From Cryobacterium sp. (lineage in GTDB: Bacteria > Actinomycetota > Actinomycetes > Actinomycetales > Microbacteriaceae): a stretch of 62,465 nt of DNA. Where the stretch lies: the NCBI RefSeq assembly GCF_026786305.1, contig NZ_JAJAYI010000023.1, positions 1-62,465 on the forward strand, in the 5' to 3' direction. A program made the position numbers and the translations under genes. The notes below the pieces were generated by a model. It was not told the DNA's origin. It worked only from the letters and a program-made list of their open reading frames with translations, and did not search any database. Shown piece by piece: positions 36,003 through 44,907 of the stretch. Each line of letters opens with the position of its first letter. Position 1 is the first letter of the stretch.

Positions 36003-37568
36003 CTACCGGGCGCGGCGCAGGGAGATGACGGCGACGAGTGCAGCGCTCAACACGAGGGCGACCCCGATCCAGGCTGCCAGGCCGACACCGCTGTCAAAGG
36101 CGTGCCGCGCCGACTGGAGCAGCGCCTGGGCGGCACCGGCCGACAGCTGCTCGGCGACGGCCACTGCGCCGCCCAGTGTCTCCCCCGCCGCGTGCTCCTG
36201 GGCGCGGGTCAGCGTGTCGGGCAGGGCGACGGCGCTGCGGTACGAGGCGGTGAGGATGGTGCCGAGTACCGCGGTACCGAGCACAGCCCCGAGTTCGTAG
36301 GCCGTCTCTGACACAGCGGATGCCGCGCCCGCTTTGTCAGCGGGAGCGTTGGCGATGATCAGCTCGTTCGAGATGGTCTCTGCCGCGCCGATTCCGATGC
36401 CCAGCAGCACGAATGCGATCGCGATACCAGCCGCGTCGATCCGACCACCGGTGATGGCAATGAACCCGAAGCCGGCGGCCGAAATGAACAGCCCCACCGG
36501 CACCACCCGCGAGGGCCGCACCCGCCGAGCGATCGGCACGATCACGAGCCCCGCGACGATCATCGCGGCGAGCCCGGGCACGAGCACGAGTCCTGCCGCC
36601 AGGGGCGACAGGCCGAGCACGAGCTGCAGGTGCTGCGAGACGAAGAACAGGCATCCGACCAGGGCGGTGACGCTGAGCAGGTTGATCACCACGGCGCCAC
36701 TGAAGGCGCCGAGGCGAAACAGGCTCATGTCCAGCATCGGGTTAGGAAGGCGCAGTTGGCGGCGCACGAACCAGACACCGAGGGCGAGACCGACAACGAT
36801 CGGGGCGAGGGCCAGGGCAGTCGGCCCGTACTGGGCGACCGATTTGATGCCATAGACGATCGGAAGCATGGTCGCGAGCGAGAGCACAATGCTCACGATG
36901 TCGATGCGGCCGGGGTGCGGGTCACGCGATTCAGTCACGAACAGCGGCGCGAGCACGAGCAGCGGCAGCAGCAGGGGCACCGCAAGCAGAAACACCGAAC
37001 CCCAGGCGAAGTGCTCAAGCAGGATTCCGCCGACGACCGGGCCGAGGGCGCTTCCGGCGGCGAAACCGGTCGCCCAGATGGCGACCGCCAACCGACGCTG
37101 GTCGCGATTGGTGAAGGTGGAACGCAGCAGCGACAGGGTCGAGGGCATCAGCATGGCGCCGAAGAAACCGAGCACGGCGCGGGCGACGATGAGCCATTCG
37201 ATGGTCGGCGAGAATGCCGCCGCAACCGAGACCGCACCAAACCCGGCCGATCCGATGAGCAGCAGGCGACGGCGGCCGATGCGGTCGCCGAAGCTGCCCA
37301 TGGCCACGAGCAGACCGGCCAGGACGAGCGGGTAGATGTCGACCATCCAGAGCAGCTGCACGCCGGTCGGTTTCGTCGCGGTCGAAATCGCCGGCAACGC
37401 GAAGTTCAGCACGGTGTTATCTATCGATACGAGCAGCACCGGCAGCATGAGCACGGCCAGCGCCCACCAGCGGCGGCGGTCGTGCCGCGCCTCTGCGGCG
37501 GATGCGCCTGGCGTCGCTCCGGCGCGGACGATACGGGTGCCACTGGGCAATGAAATGGGGGCAGACAC
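36003..37568 (-). CDS. MFS drug exporter, EmrB/QacA (DHA2) family
   Basis: 521 residues from a GTG at 37568; about 14 transmembrane helices. Motif A is GSFGDRIGRRRLLL. Motif C-like segments such as GFAAGSALGPVVGGIL mark drug antiporters. It is proton-driven export of hydrophobic cations or antibiotics. It is divergent from a TetR-family gene over a perfect palindromic operator, the usual repressor/efflux arrangement. A start at 37616 is possible but lacks a ribosome site. Confidence 0.9.
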   Translation of the reverse strand: MSAPISLPSGTRIVRAGATPGASAAEARHDRRRWWALAVLMLPVLLVSIDNTVLNFALPAISTATKPTGVQLLWMVDIYPLVLAGLLVAMGSFGDRIGRRRLLLIGSAGFGAVSVAAAFSPTIEWLIVARAVLGFFGAMLMPSTLSLLRSTFTNRDQRRLAVAIWATGFAAGSALGPVVGGILLEHFAWGSVFLLAVPLLLPLLVLAPLFVTESRDPHPGRIDIVSIVLSLATMLPIVYGIKSVAQYGPTALALAPIVVGLALGVWFVRRQLRLPNPMLDMSLFRLGAFSGAVVINLLSVTALVGCLFFVSQHLQLVLGLSPLAAGLVLVPGLAAMIVAGLVIVPIARRVRPSRVVPVGLFISAAGFGFIAITGGRIDAAGIAIAFVLLGIGIGAAETISNELIIANAPADKAGAASAVSETAYELGAVLGTAVLGTILTASYRSAVALPDTLTRAQEHAAGETLGGAVAVAEQLSAGAAQALLQSARHAFDSGVGLAAWIGVALVLSAALVAVISLRRAR

Positions 37569-37630
37569 GATCTCAGTCGCTTTCTTTGAGTTCCCGGACA
37601 CCCGGCTGGGCACCAAAAGTGGGAACGTCC

Positions 37631-37658
37631 CAACTATACCGTCTAGACGGTATAGTTG
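37631..37658. promoter_or_regulatory. 28-bp perfect palindrome, TetR-type operator with overlapping promoters
   Basis: CAACTATACCGTCT followed by its exact reverse complement. TATAGT occurs on both strands within the arms: on plus at 37651-37656, six bases before the regulator ATG (leaderless mRNA), and on minus at 37638-37633 toward the exporter. A repressor dimer bound here would block both promoters. Confidence 0.88.
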
Positions 37659-37662
37659 TCGA

Positions 37663-38247
37663 ATGCCTCCGACTGTTGTTCGTTACCATGACTGCATGCC
37701 CGCGACCCTGCCCGCCCGGCCCGCTTCAACCCGGGATCGTCTCCTCGACGCGTTCGAGGAGCTCCTGATCGAGGGCGGCGAGCGGTCAGCGACACTCGAT
37801 GCCGTCGCTGCCGCCGCCTCGGTCTCCAAGGGCGGTCTGCTCTACCATTTCGGATCGAAAGACGCCCTGGTCGACGGCCAGCTTGAGCGTCTCGACGCTT
37901 TCGCGGCAACGGATGCCGAGAATATTCGCTCGGCTCCAGCCGGCCCGGTGGACTATCTCATACGCACCTCAGTGCACGGTGGCAGCCCTCTCGACCGCGC
38001 CTACGTGGCGAGCAGCCGGCTCGCCCAGGGGCGGCATCCGCGGGCCATTCAGATTCTCGGCGACATCCGCAGGCGCTGGCTCTCGGTCATCGAAGACACC
38101 GTGCACGACCGGGATGTCGCCCAGACGATCATGCTCATCAGCGATGGTCTCTACGTGAACTCGTCCTTGGCCGGGCCGGAGTCACTCACGCCCGAGGCCG
38201 CCGACATGGACCGCCTCATCGCCGTGATCTCCCGTCTGCTGCCCTAG
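37663..38247 (+). CDS. TetR-family transcriptional regulator
   Basis: 194 residues from the ATG at 37663, just past the operator; a second ATG at 37696 is possible. The helix-turn-helix lies in SATLDAVAAAASVSKGGLL followed by YHFGSKDALVDGQ, as in TetR proteins. The C-terminal ligand domain is of the TetR_C type common near MFS pumps. It probably represses itself and the divergent exporter until a drug binds. Confidence 0.93.
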   Translation: MPPTVVRYHDCMPATLPARPASTRDRLLDAFEELLIEGGERSATLDAVAAAASVSKGGLLYHFGSKDALVDGQLERLDAFAATDAENIRSAPAGPVDYLIRTSVHGGSPLDRAYVASSRLAQGRHPRAIQILGDIRRRWLSVIEDTVHDRDVAQTIMLISDGLYVNSSLAGPESLTPEAADMDRLIAVISRLLP

Positions 38248-38302
38248 CACCCGTCGGTCGAGCCAGCACCCGTCGGTCGAGCCAGCACCCGTCGGTCGAG
38301 CC
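38246..38302. repeat. 19-bp tandem repeat, part of a dispersed GTCGAGCC family
   Basis: Three copies of AGCACCCGTCGGTCGAGCC at 38246, 38265 and 38284, then TGTCGAGACC. An inverted GGTCGGGCCAGCTCGACC follows at 38331. They start at the TetR stop and lie in the convergent gap before serA. The same words recur at 49085 and 58390. Confidence 0.88.
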
Positions 38303-38370
38303 TGTCGAGACCACAAACCCGTCGCGAAATGGTCGGGCCAGCTCGACCAACAAAACTACGGCCCACGCAC

Positions 38371-39963
38371 CTACTCGGTGAGGTCGATCTCCACCATGAT
38401 CTCGGCGGAGATCGCGGTGCGCACCGCTGCGAGCAACCCGGCCGGAACCTCGGTGTCGACCGTCAGCACGCTCAGCGCCTTGCCGCCGGCCACGTGGCGG
38501 GCGATCTGCATGCCCGCGATGTTGATGTTGGCCTCGCCGAACTCGCGACCGTAGACCGCGACGATGCCGGGGCGGTCGGTGTACAGCATGACGATGAGGT
38601 TCTTAGCGAACGGAACCTCGACGTCGTAGCCATTGATCTCGACGATCTTCTCGATCTGCTTGGTGCCCGTGAGCGTGCCAGAGACCGATACCTGCGAACC
38701 GTCAGCAAGAGCGCCGCGCAGGGTGATCACGTTGCGGTACTCGGGCGACTCGGCATCCGTGATCATGCGCACGTTGATGCCGCGTTGCTCGGCGAGCAAA
38801 GGAGCATTGACGTATGACACGGTCTCGCTGACCACGTTGGTGAAGATGCCCTTGAGGGCAGCCAGCTTGAGCACGCTGACGTCGTATTCGACGAGCTCGC
38901 CGCGAACCTCGATATCGACGCTCGTGAGCGGGCTGTGGGCGGCCAGGCCAGAGAAGACCTGGCCGAGCTTCTCGACCAGCGGGATGCCCGGGCGCACGTA
39001 GGGGTCGATGACTCCGCCGGCGACGTTGACCGCGTCCGGGACGAGCTCGCCGGAGAGCGCGAGGCGCACCGACTTCGCAACCGAGACGCCCGCCTTCTCC
39101 TGGGCTTCATCGGTCGATGCGCCGAGGTGGGGCGTCGTGAGGATGTTGTCGAGGCCGAGCAGCGGTGAGCCGGTCGGCGGTTCGCTCACGAAGACGTCGA
39201 GCCCGGCACCGGCGATCGTGCCGGCCGTGAGGGCCGCGTGGAGGGCATCCTCGTCAATGAGCCCACCCCGGGCGACGTTGACGACGAACGCGGTCGGCTT
39301 CATGAGCTTGAGCTGGGCTTCACCGATCATGCCGGTGGTCTCGGGCGTCTTCGGCATGTGGATGGTGACGAAGTCTGACTGGGCGAGCAGCTCGTCGAGG
39401 GTCACCGGGGTGACACCGAGCTGCTGGGCGCGAGCGGAAGTGATGTACGGGTCGTAGGCGATGACGTTGGTGCCGAAGGCCTGCATGCGGGCGGTGATGA
39501 GCGCGCCGATGCGGCCGAGGCCGATGATGCCAATGGTCTTTTCGTAGAGTTCAACGCCGGTGTACTTGGAGCGCTTCCATTGGCCGTCGGCCAGTGCGCC
39601 GGAGGCGGCCGGGATGTGACGGGCCAGGCTCAGAATGTGGCCGACGGTCAGCTCGGCTGCCGAGATGATGTTCGAGGTGGGTGCGTTGACGACCATGACG
39701 CCGGCCGCGGTGGCGGCTTTGATGTCGACGTTGTCGAGCCCAACGCCGGCGCGGGCGATGACCTTGAGGTGCGGCGCAGCCGCGATGGCTTCGGCATCCA
39801 TCTTGGTGGCGGAACGCACCAAAACAGCCTGTGCGGTGGCAAGTTCGGCGAACAACGCGAAGCGATCCGTGCCATCTACATGATGAATGTCAAAGTCGGG
39901 CCCAAGGGCGTCGACGGTGGCAGGTGAAAGTTCTTCGGCAATCAGGACAACAGGCTTCGACAC
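38371..39963 (-). CDS. serA: D-3-phosphoglycerate dehydrogenase
   Basis: 530 residues, the long actinobacterial/type I form. NAD-binding GLGRIGALI, the arginine in VNVARGGLIDEDAL and His in TTPHLGASTDEAQEKAG are in place. The C-terminal intervening domain and ACT domain (GIVAVYGREFGEANINIAGM) allow serine feedback. It oxidises 3-phosphoglycerate, the first step of serine synthesis. In related genomes it commonly lies between ilvC and leuB, as here but with inserted genes. Confidence 0.97.
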   Translation of the reverse strand: MSKPVVLIAEELSPATVDALGPDFDIHHVDGTDRFALFAELATAQAVLVRSATKMDAEAIAAAPHLKVIARAGVGLDNVDIKAATAAGVMVVNAPTSNIISAAELTVGHILSLARHIPAASGALADGQWKRSKYTGVELYEKTIGIIGLGRIGALITARMQAFGTNVIAYDPYITSARAQQLGVTPVTLDELLAQSDFVTIHMPKTPETTGMIGEAQLKLMKPTAFVVNVARGGLIDEDALHAALTAGTIAGAGLDVFVSEPPTGSPLLGLDNILTTPHLGASTDEAQEKAGVSVAKSVRLALSGELVPDAVNVAGGVIDPYVRPGIPLVEKLGQVFSGLAAHSPLTSVDIEVRGELVEYDVSVLKLAALKGIFTNVVSETVSYVNAPLLAEQRGINVRMITDAESPEYRNVITLRGALADGSQVSVSGTLTGTKQIEKIVEINGYDVEVPFAKNLIVMLYTDRPGIVAVYGREFGEANINIAGMQIARHVAGGKALSVLTVDTEVPAGLLAAVRTAISAEIMVEIDLTE

Positions 39964-40046
39964 TAAATTAAATCCTTAGATGGCGTGTTTGGTGCCGCGA
40001 CCGAGGGCGCCACTCACAGCCAGACTACTGGCTGCAGAATAGACGC

Positions 40047-40442
40047 ATGAGCAGTGACGTAATCAACGGACTTCAACTTGCGCTGCGCTTTGTGCTCGCG
40101 CTTGTCTTCATCGGTGCCGGAATCATCCATTTCGTGCCCTCGGTGCAGCGCACAATGTCAGCAATGATTCCGCCACGGATGCGCACGGCGGGCCTGGCCA
40201 ACCCGATTAACCTCGTTCTCTTCACCGGTGTGTGTGAAGTAGCCGGCGGGCTCGGACTGGTCTATCCTCCGACAACGGTCGCCGCCGGCGTCGCCCTCAT
40301 CATCTTTCTGGCCGCGGTGTTTCCCGCGAACGCCTACGCGGCCGGTCACCGCGAACGCTTCGGACGTGTCGCGATCCCACTAGTTCCCCGGCTAATCGCC
40401 CAGCTCGCCCTGATGGCTTTGATCCTCCTCGCCATCCTCTGA
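40047..40442 (+). CDS. DoxX-family membrane protein
   Basis: 131 residues with four transmembrane helices. The N-terminal ALRFVLALVFIGAGIIHFV and EVAGGLGLVYP are DoxX-like. The family includes thiosulfate/quinone-associated and redox-related membrane proteins; the role here is unknown. It starts at the ATG at 40047, divergent from serA. Confidence 0.85.
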   Translation: MSSDVINGLQLALRFVLALVFIGAGIIHFVPSVQRTMSAMIPPRMRTAGLANPINLVLFTGVCEVAGGLGLVYPPTTVAAGVALIIFLAAVFPANAYAAGHRERFGRVAIPLVPRLIAQLALMALILLAIL

Positions 40443-40486
40443 GCGGCACATCACCCCGCTGGAATTGATCCGGCGGGTCCGCGGTG

Positions 40487-40867
40487 TCAGACGATCAGGC
40501 GACCAAGGCCGAAGAACTCGATGATGTCGAGGGAGAGCACGGCAACCAGGCAGAGGCCGACGAGCAGGGTGAGCGCCTGCACACCGAATGCGCGGCTGCG
40601 GCCGAGCCAATACGCGAGCACGTAGACGACCACCGGAATCAGGATTGCGCCAATGAGCACGATCCAGCCGAGCGCGCTCAGCTGAGTGCCGAGCCTCTGC
40701 GCCTGCCCGTTGAGCCCGACCAGGTTGCCGATGGCCTCCCACACGTCGTAGGCGTAGAAGAGGGCGAAAAAACCGGCGATTGTCAGCAGCAGCCAGCGCG
40801 GCGGCGTGCGCCGATGGGTGTCGGTTGCGCCGTTGGTTCCGTGGGAGGGCTCGGTGGTTTCACTCAT
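40487..40867 (-). CDS. Small membrane protein of unknown function (126 aa)
   Basis: From the ATG at 40867, which overlaps the stop of the upstream gene (ATGA). A charged hydrophilic N-terminus of ~25 residues precedes three helices (LLLTIAGFFALFYAYDVW; IVLIGAILIPVVVYVLAYW; ALTLLVGLCLVAVLSL). No family recognised. The two overlapping genes form an operon and probably a membrane pair. Confidence 0.75.
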   Translation of the reverse strand: MSETTEPSHGTNGATDTHRRTPPRWLLLTIAGFFALFYAYDVWEAIGNLVGLNGQAQRLGTQLSALGWIVLIGAILIPVVVYVLAYWLGRSRAFGVQALTLLVGLCLVAVLSLDIIEFFGLGRLIV

Positions 40868-41373
40868 ACGCCGACTCCTGCTCCAAAGATTAACGGCAGC
40901 GGGACCAGCAGCACGACTCCGGCGAGCAGCCAGAGCAAGCGCGCTCGTTGCCGGCTCGTGGTGAGCCAGAAGGTCACGCCGAACCAGACCAGTGGCGCAG
41001 CGACGGCGAGCCAGGCCCCGAGTGAAAACATGAATTCGTTCACCGGATCGGAGACGGGGGTGCCGATGCGGGCCACCCCGATGAACCAACCAATCGTATA
41101 GAGCAAGTACATTCCCCCGAGGATGCCCATGCCCACCAGGGCCACTGAGCTCTGCGCGGGCCTTTCGTCGGCTGGGTCATCCACTGCCGCCGAAATCGCG
41201 GCGTCAGCCGAACCGGCAGAGCCGGCGATACGAGCAGTATCAGCGGAACGAGCCGAGTCCCGCGTGTACGAGGGCCCCGGCGTCGTCCACCCCTCGGGCA
41301 GTTCGACCGGCGCGAGCGTTGGATCATCGTCGCCCGCCCAGCTCACCGCGTCATCATCCCGTTTGCCAACCAT
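40864..41373 (-). CDS. Membrane protein of unknown function with acidic N-terminus (169 aa)
   Basis: The first ~70 residues are acidic and low-complexity (Ala/Ser/Asp-rich). Three hydrophobic helices follow (VALVGMGILGGMYLLYTIGW; WLAVAAPLVWFGVTFWL; LWLLAGVVLLVPLPLIFGAG). It begins at the ATG at 41373 and is coupled to the next membrane gene. No function can be assigned. Confidence 0.72.
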   Translation of the reverse strand: MVGKRDDDAVSWAGDDDPTLAPVELPEGWTTPGPSYTRDSARSADTARIAGSAGSADAAISAAVDDPADERPAQSSVALVGMGILGGMYLLYTIGWFIGVARIGTPVSDPVNEFMFSLGAWLAVAAPLVWFGVTFWLTTSRQRARLLWLLAGVVLLVPLPLIFGAGVGV

Positions 41374-41481
41374 GTACTTAGATTACGGCGAGGGAGCACT
41401 TTTGGCAGTGCCCGCGCGTGATAACCGCCACGAGTGTCCACGTTTGTGCACCATAACGGCCTCCACAGACGCACCTGAGAA

Positions 41482-42429
41482 TCAGGAGAAAGCTTTGGCG
41501 ATACTGATCACGGCCGGCGTGAGCAGCACAATGAACAAGACCGGCAGAATACAGAACACCAGCGGAAAAATGACCTTGACCGGCACCTTCATGGCTTGTT
41601 CCTCGGCCCGCTGGCGACGCCGCAGCCGCATCTCGCCGGCCTGCACGTGGAGCACGTTGGCGATCGCGATGCCGTAGGTATCAGCCTGAATGACCGACCC
41701 GGTGAACCGGCGCAGATCCGTCGATGATGTGCGACCGGCGAGCAACTGGGAGGCGGCCTTGCGTGTGCGACCGATACTCATATCCTGCAGGGTGCGAATG
41801 AACTCCTCGACCAACGGACCTTTGCCGTTCGTGGCAGCCTTGGCCATGGCCGCCTCAAAACCGAGGCCGGCCTCAACGGCGATGGTCATCTGATCCAGCG
41901 TGTCCGCCAGCGCGTTCTGCATCAGCTGCTGCCGCTCCTGCCCGCGGCTGAGCAGGAGCAGGTCGGGCGTGAAAAAGCACAGGAGGACGAGAAGAGCGCC
42001 GAGCGCGACGCGCAGCGGTGCCGGGTCCGCGCTGATCCACAGCCCCGCCAGCAGCCCCCCGGCCACTCCCATCAGGAGTTTGACGATCAGGATCCGGTCA
42101 ATCTCCCAATCCGTCGGGTGGCCGGCCAGCACACGGCGGCGTTCAAGCCAGCCGAAGTATCCCTGGGGAATCAGGTCCCGGCTTCGAGCGACAACCGACC
42201 TGCCCGCCGCGACTTCGCGGAGCGCTGGCGCGCCCGCAAGCTCGGTGACGACCTGTAGCCTGCGCCCGGTCACCAGAATGCCGACGAGCGCTCCGAATCC
42301 TCCGGCGATGGCCAGGGCGGCAAGAATAGCGATGAGTGAGACCATGAGGCCGTACTCCACCGCGGTGGCGCCCTCCTCGTCGGTGCGCATGCTGTTGATG
42401 AGAGCTTGGATCTGGGTGTAGAACTTCAT
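41482..42429 (-). CDS. Flp pilin-TadC chimera (type II secretion F-domain)
   Basis: 315 residues. Residues ~1-34 are a Flp prepilin N-terminus: MRTDEEGATAVEYGLMVSLI is nearly identical to the separate Flp gene at 42875, including the Gly-Ala cleavage site and Glu+5. From about residue 35 the sequence is TadC: a membrane helix, the F-domain (DQMTIAVEAGLGFEAAMAKA; FTGSVIQADTYGIAIANVL) and C-terminal helices. The join is within the hydrophobic segment, so one membrane span is part pilin, part TadC. tadA, tadB and other partners are absent. The likely origin is a deletion that fused flp to tadC. Confidence 0.87.
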   Translation of the reverse strand: MKFYTQIQALINSMRTDEEGATAVEYGLMVSLIAILAALAIAGGFGALVGILVTGRRLQVVTELAGAPALREVAAGRSVVARSRDLIPQGYFGWLERRRVLAGHPTDWEIDRILIVKLLMGVAGGLLAGLWISADPAPLRVALGALLVLLCFFTPDLLLLSRGQERQQLMQNALADTLDQMTIAVEAGLGFEAAMAKAATNGKGPLVEEFIRTLQDMSIGRTRKAASQLLAGRTSSTDLRRFTGSVIQADTYGIAIANVLHVQAGEMRLRRRQRAEEQAMKVPVKVIFPLVFCILPVLFIVLLTPAVISIAKAFS

Positions 42430-42686
42430 TTCGCGTTTTCCGTTCTATCTGGAGCCGGTCTGAATTGACCGTGCTTGTGGGGTGACGCGGGTGATCGCAA
42501 AACCTATGAACCGTCCCAGGGCGAGCGTGACAAATCTGGGCGTCGACTGTGGGGTGTCCTGTGCTCCACAAACGGGTACAGCGATGAGGCAGCGCTCAAG
42601 CGAGCGTGAAACGACGCACCGAGAGTCCTGGGAAACGCGCAGGGCAACGGACGTGTGGTCAATGGCCCACGCGACGGGTGTGCGTG

Positions 42687-42875
42687 TTACGGGGTGGTGA
42701 GCGAGGTCTGAACCAAACCGAACTTGGTGTTCAGGGCGACACCGATTGCGCTGACGGTTCCGATGACGACGACGGCGATGAGAGAAACCATGAGACCGTA
42801 CTCCACCGCCGTGGCACCCTCTTCGTCGGTGCGAATGTTATTAATGAAAGCCCGGATTCGGGTCACGGTTTTCAC
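42687..42875 (-). CDS. flp: Flp family type IVb pilin
   Basis: 62 residues. A short charged leader, then DEEGATAVEYGLMVSLIAV with a prepilin peptidase site (G|A, Glu at +5), then a hydrophobic helix and short tail. It would be the major subunit of a Tad pilus, but no assembly genes other than the chimeric TadC remain nearby. The 257 bases to the next gene hold nothing recognisable. Confidence 0.92.
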   Translation of the reverse strand: MKTVTRIRAFINNIRTDEEGATAVEYGLMVSLIAVVVIGTVSAIGVALNTKFGLVQTSLTTP

Positions 42876-42960
42876 GATTATTCCAATCTGTCACTGGCCG
42901 GTTCGGGTAGCCAAGCGAGTGAGCACAAACTAGCCGCGACTGAATATTGCTCACGAGCGC

Positions 42961-43018
42961 CACAACAGGTGCCCCCATTCCGGGGCACCCTCTTGTGGGG
43001 TGTACCTTCTGGCACACC
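42961..43018. other. Two adjacent hairpins in the flp upstream gap
   Basis: An interrupted 13-bp stem (CACAA at 42961 and TTGTG at 42993 enclosing GGTGCCCC/GGGGCACC) is followed by GGTGTaCC/GGcACACC at 42999-43018. No T-run or ORF accompanies them. The remaining 42876-43190 gap shows nothing else recognisable. It could be a small RNA, an flp leader or a mobile-element footprint. Confidence 0.4.
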
Positions 43019-43190
43019 ACACAGGAGCGCCCAGCTACGCAAAAAGCCCTTTTCGCGCAGCCAGTAGCCGTAGGCAGCCAGGATCATGGTGCCGCATCCG
43101 CTCCCGGATAGTCGGGGCTGATTGGGCCGGGGATCCGGTCGGCACCCCACCGTACGTCCCGGCCTCGCCCGCGCGGTCTATGATTCCCGC

Positions 43191-44057
43191 ATGGTGGATC
43201 GTGAGCCCGAAACCAATCCCTTCGCCCTGCCCGGGGGTGAACAACCGAGCGCGAACCGGCACGCCGTCAACGGATGCCAGCTGTACGCGGAGTTGCGCGG
43301 CACTGGACCGGCGATTCTGATCATCGGCGCGTGCAGCGACGACGCCGAGATGTTCCGGTCCATCGCCGAGCGACTGACCGGGTTCACCGTCGTCACCTAC
43401 GATGCGCGCGGCACCCTTCGCAGCAGCCGGGACGGCTGGCCCTGCGGCTCGGCGCAGCACGCCGACGACGCCGCCGAACTCCTCCGCACGCTCGGACTCG
43501 TTCGCCCGCGGCAAGGTACCGACGTCTTCGGCGCCAGCGCCGGCGGAATCGTGGCGCTGCAGCTGGCCCTGCGACACCCGGAGCTGGTGCGCCGGGTCAT
43601 CGCGTACGAGCCCGGCTACTTGGAACAGTCGGAGTCCGGACGCGCCCTCTCGGCTCGCTCCGTGGAGTCACTCGACCGGCACCTCGCCTCCCACCCCGGC
43701 GATTGGACCGGCGCCATGGCCGCCGTGTTCGCCGGCCTGCTCGATGCCCCTGCGGGGATGGAGTGGTACTCGCGGCGCGGCGCGGCGCTCGCCGAAAACT
43801 TCGTGCGCGGGGACATGCCGCTCACGGTCGAAACCGTTGATACCGCACAGCTCGCACGCTCGGACGCCGACATCCGCTTTGCCTGCGGCAGCACGTCGCA
43901 CCGCGCCTTCCAGGAGATCGTCGAGGAGCTGACCCGGATCCGGAGACGGCCAGGGTCGACCGATCCCGAACGGCACGACGTGATCGACGGCGCGGGCCAC
44001 GTCTGCTATTTCACGCCGGAACCGGTCGCCAGCTTCATTCGCTTGCAGTTCGCTTAG
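43191..44057 (+). CDS. Alpha/beta hydrolase
   Basis: 288 residues from the ATG at 43191. The nucleophile elbow is VFGASAGGIVAL (Ser), an oxyanion-side TYDARG block precedes it, and the catalytic His is in GAGHVCYF near the end. The catalytic triad appears complete. Esterase, epoxide hydrolase-like and haloperoxidase-like members all look like this; the substrate is unknown. It stands alone on the plus strand. Confidence 0.85.
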   Translation: MVDREPETNPFALPGGEQPSANRHAVNGCQLYAELRGTGPAILIIGACSDDAEMFRSIAERLTGFTVVTYDARGTLRSSRDGWPCGSAQHADDAAELLRTLGLVRPRQGTDVFGASAGGIVALQLALRHPELVRRVIAYEPGYLEQSESGRALSARSVESLDRHLASHPGDWTGAMAAVFAGLLDAPAGMEWYSRRGAALAENFVRGDMPLTVETVDTAQLARSDADIRFACGSTSHRAFQEIVEELTRIRRRPGSTDPERHDVIDGAGHVCYFTPEPVASFIRLQFA

Positions 44058-44131
44058 CAGGGCGGGAATGTTGTGGTTGAGTCGGAAGACGTTGTCCGGC
44101 CCCGCCTGCGTTGCTGGGGCGTTATTGCGGG

Positions 44132-44827
44132 CTATCGCGCAGACTGCGTCAGCGTGCCGGTGGCCGCAATCGTGCGGCAGACGCCGAAGACCCAACCGAG
44201 AATGCCGATCAGGCACACCCGCTCGGCGAGCCCCAACAGCCCGGGAAGCACAGTGACGCTCAGGCCGAGAACAAGAATTCCGGCCACGCCAAGGGCGGTG
44301 AAACCGGATGCCGCGACGCGCGACCGCGGCAACACCCGGCTTCTCGACAACCACGCGGTAAGCACGCAGATGCCGGCGAGTGCTGCCAGAAACCCGATCG
44401 TGGCCACGGTGAGGTGAATCCTACCGGCAACGGATTCCGCCGTCAGGCCCGGTTCGCCCGCCTCGTGAATATCGGTGGGGAAGAAGGCAAGGACCCCGGA
44501 GCAAAGTCCTCCGATAAAAAACAGCCCCAGACCGATCCGACGCAGAACCCCGGTGCCCCCGAGAGTCGACAGGGCAACAACCGCAGCGATGCACGTGATC
44601 ATGCGACCAACGAAATTGAGGTTCATGATCCAGCCGAAGGGACCAACGGCAAGGTTGCTCTCCGCCTCGCTGATCGGGCTGTAGTGCGGCGGGAGAAACT
44701 GCAGCACGATATCGACGAGCACATAGACGACGACACCGACCATGGCGACCTGCGCCGCGGTTCGCCCCGTCGACGGGGCGCAGCGCGGGGCGGTCGTGCC
44801 GCGCGGGGACGGCTGTGTGACCGTCAT
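44132..44827 (-). CDS. DUF998 membrane protein
   Basis: 231 residues from the ATG at 44827 with GGAG. About six helices; PPHYSPISEAESNLAVGPFG and the FFPTDIHEAGEP loop fit the DUF998 family. The function is unknown. It is tail-to-tail with the hydrolase gene and 80 bases past the phosphodiesterase stop on the same strand. Confidence 0.82.
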   Translation of the reverse strand: MTVTQPSPRGTTAPRCAPSTGRTAAQVAMVGVVVYVLVDIVLQFLPPHYSPISEAESNLAVGPFGWIMNLNFVGRMITCIAAVVALSTLGGTGVLRRIGLGLFFIGGLCSGVLAFFPTDIHEAGEPGLTAESVAGRIHLTVATIGFLAALAGICVLTAWLSRSRVLPRSRVAASGFTALGVAGILVLGLSVTVLPGLLGLAERVCLIGILGWVFGVCRTIAATGTLTQSAR

Positions 44828-44907
44828 GTCGCTCCTGTGTCTCGCCGTAAAAGTGGAATCGGTCAAAGTTCAACCGGTCCCACTCTGTCACGCCCGGACG
44901 ACAAGAA

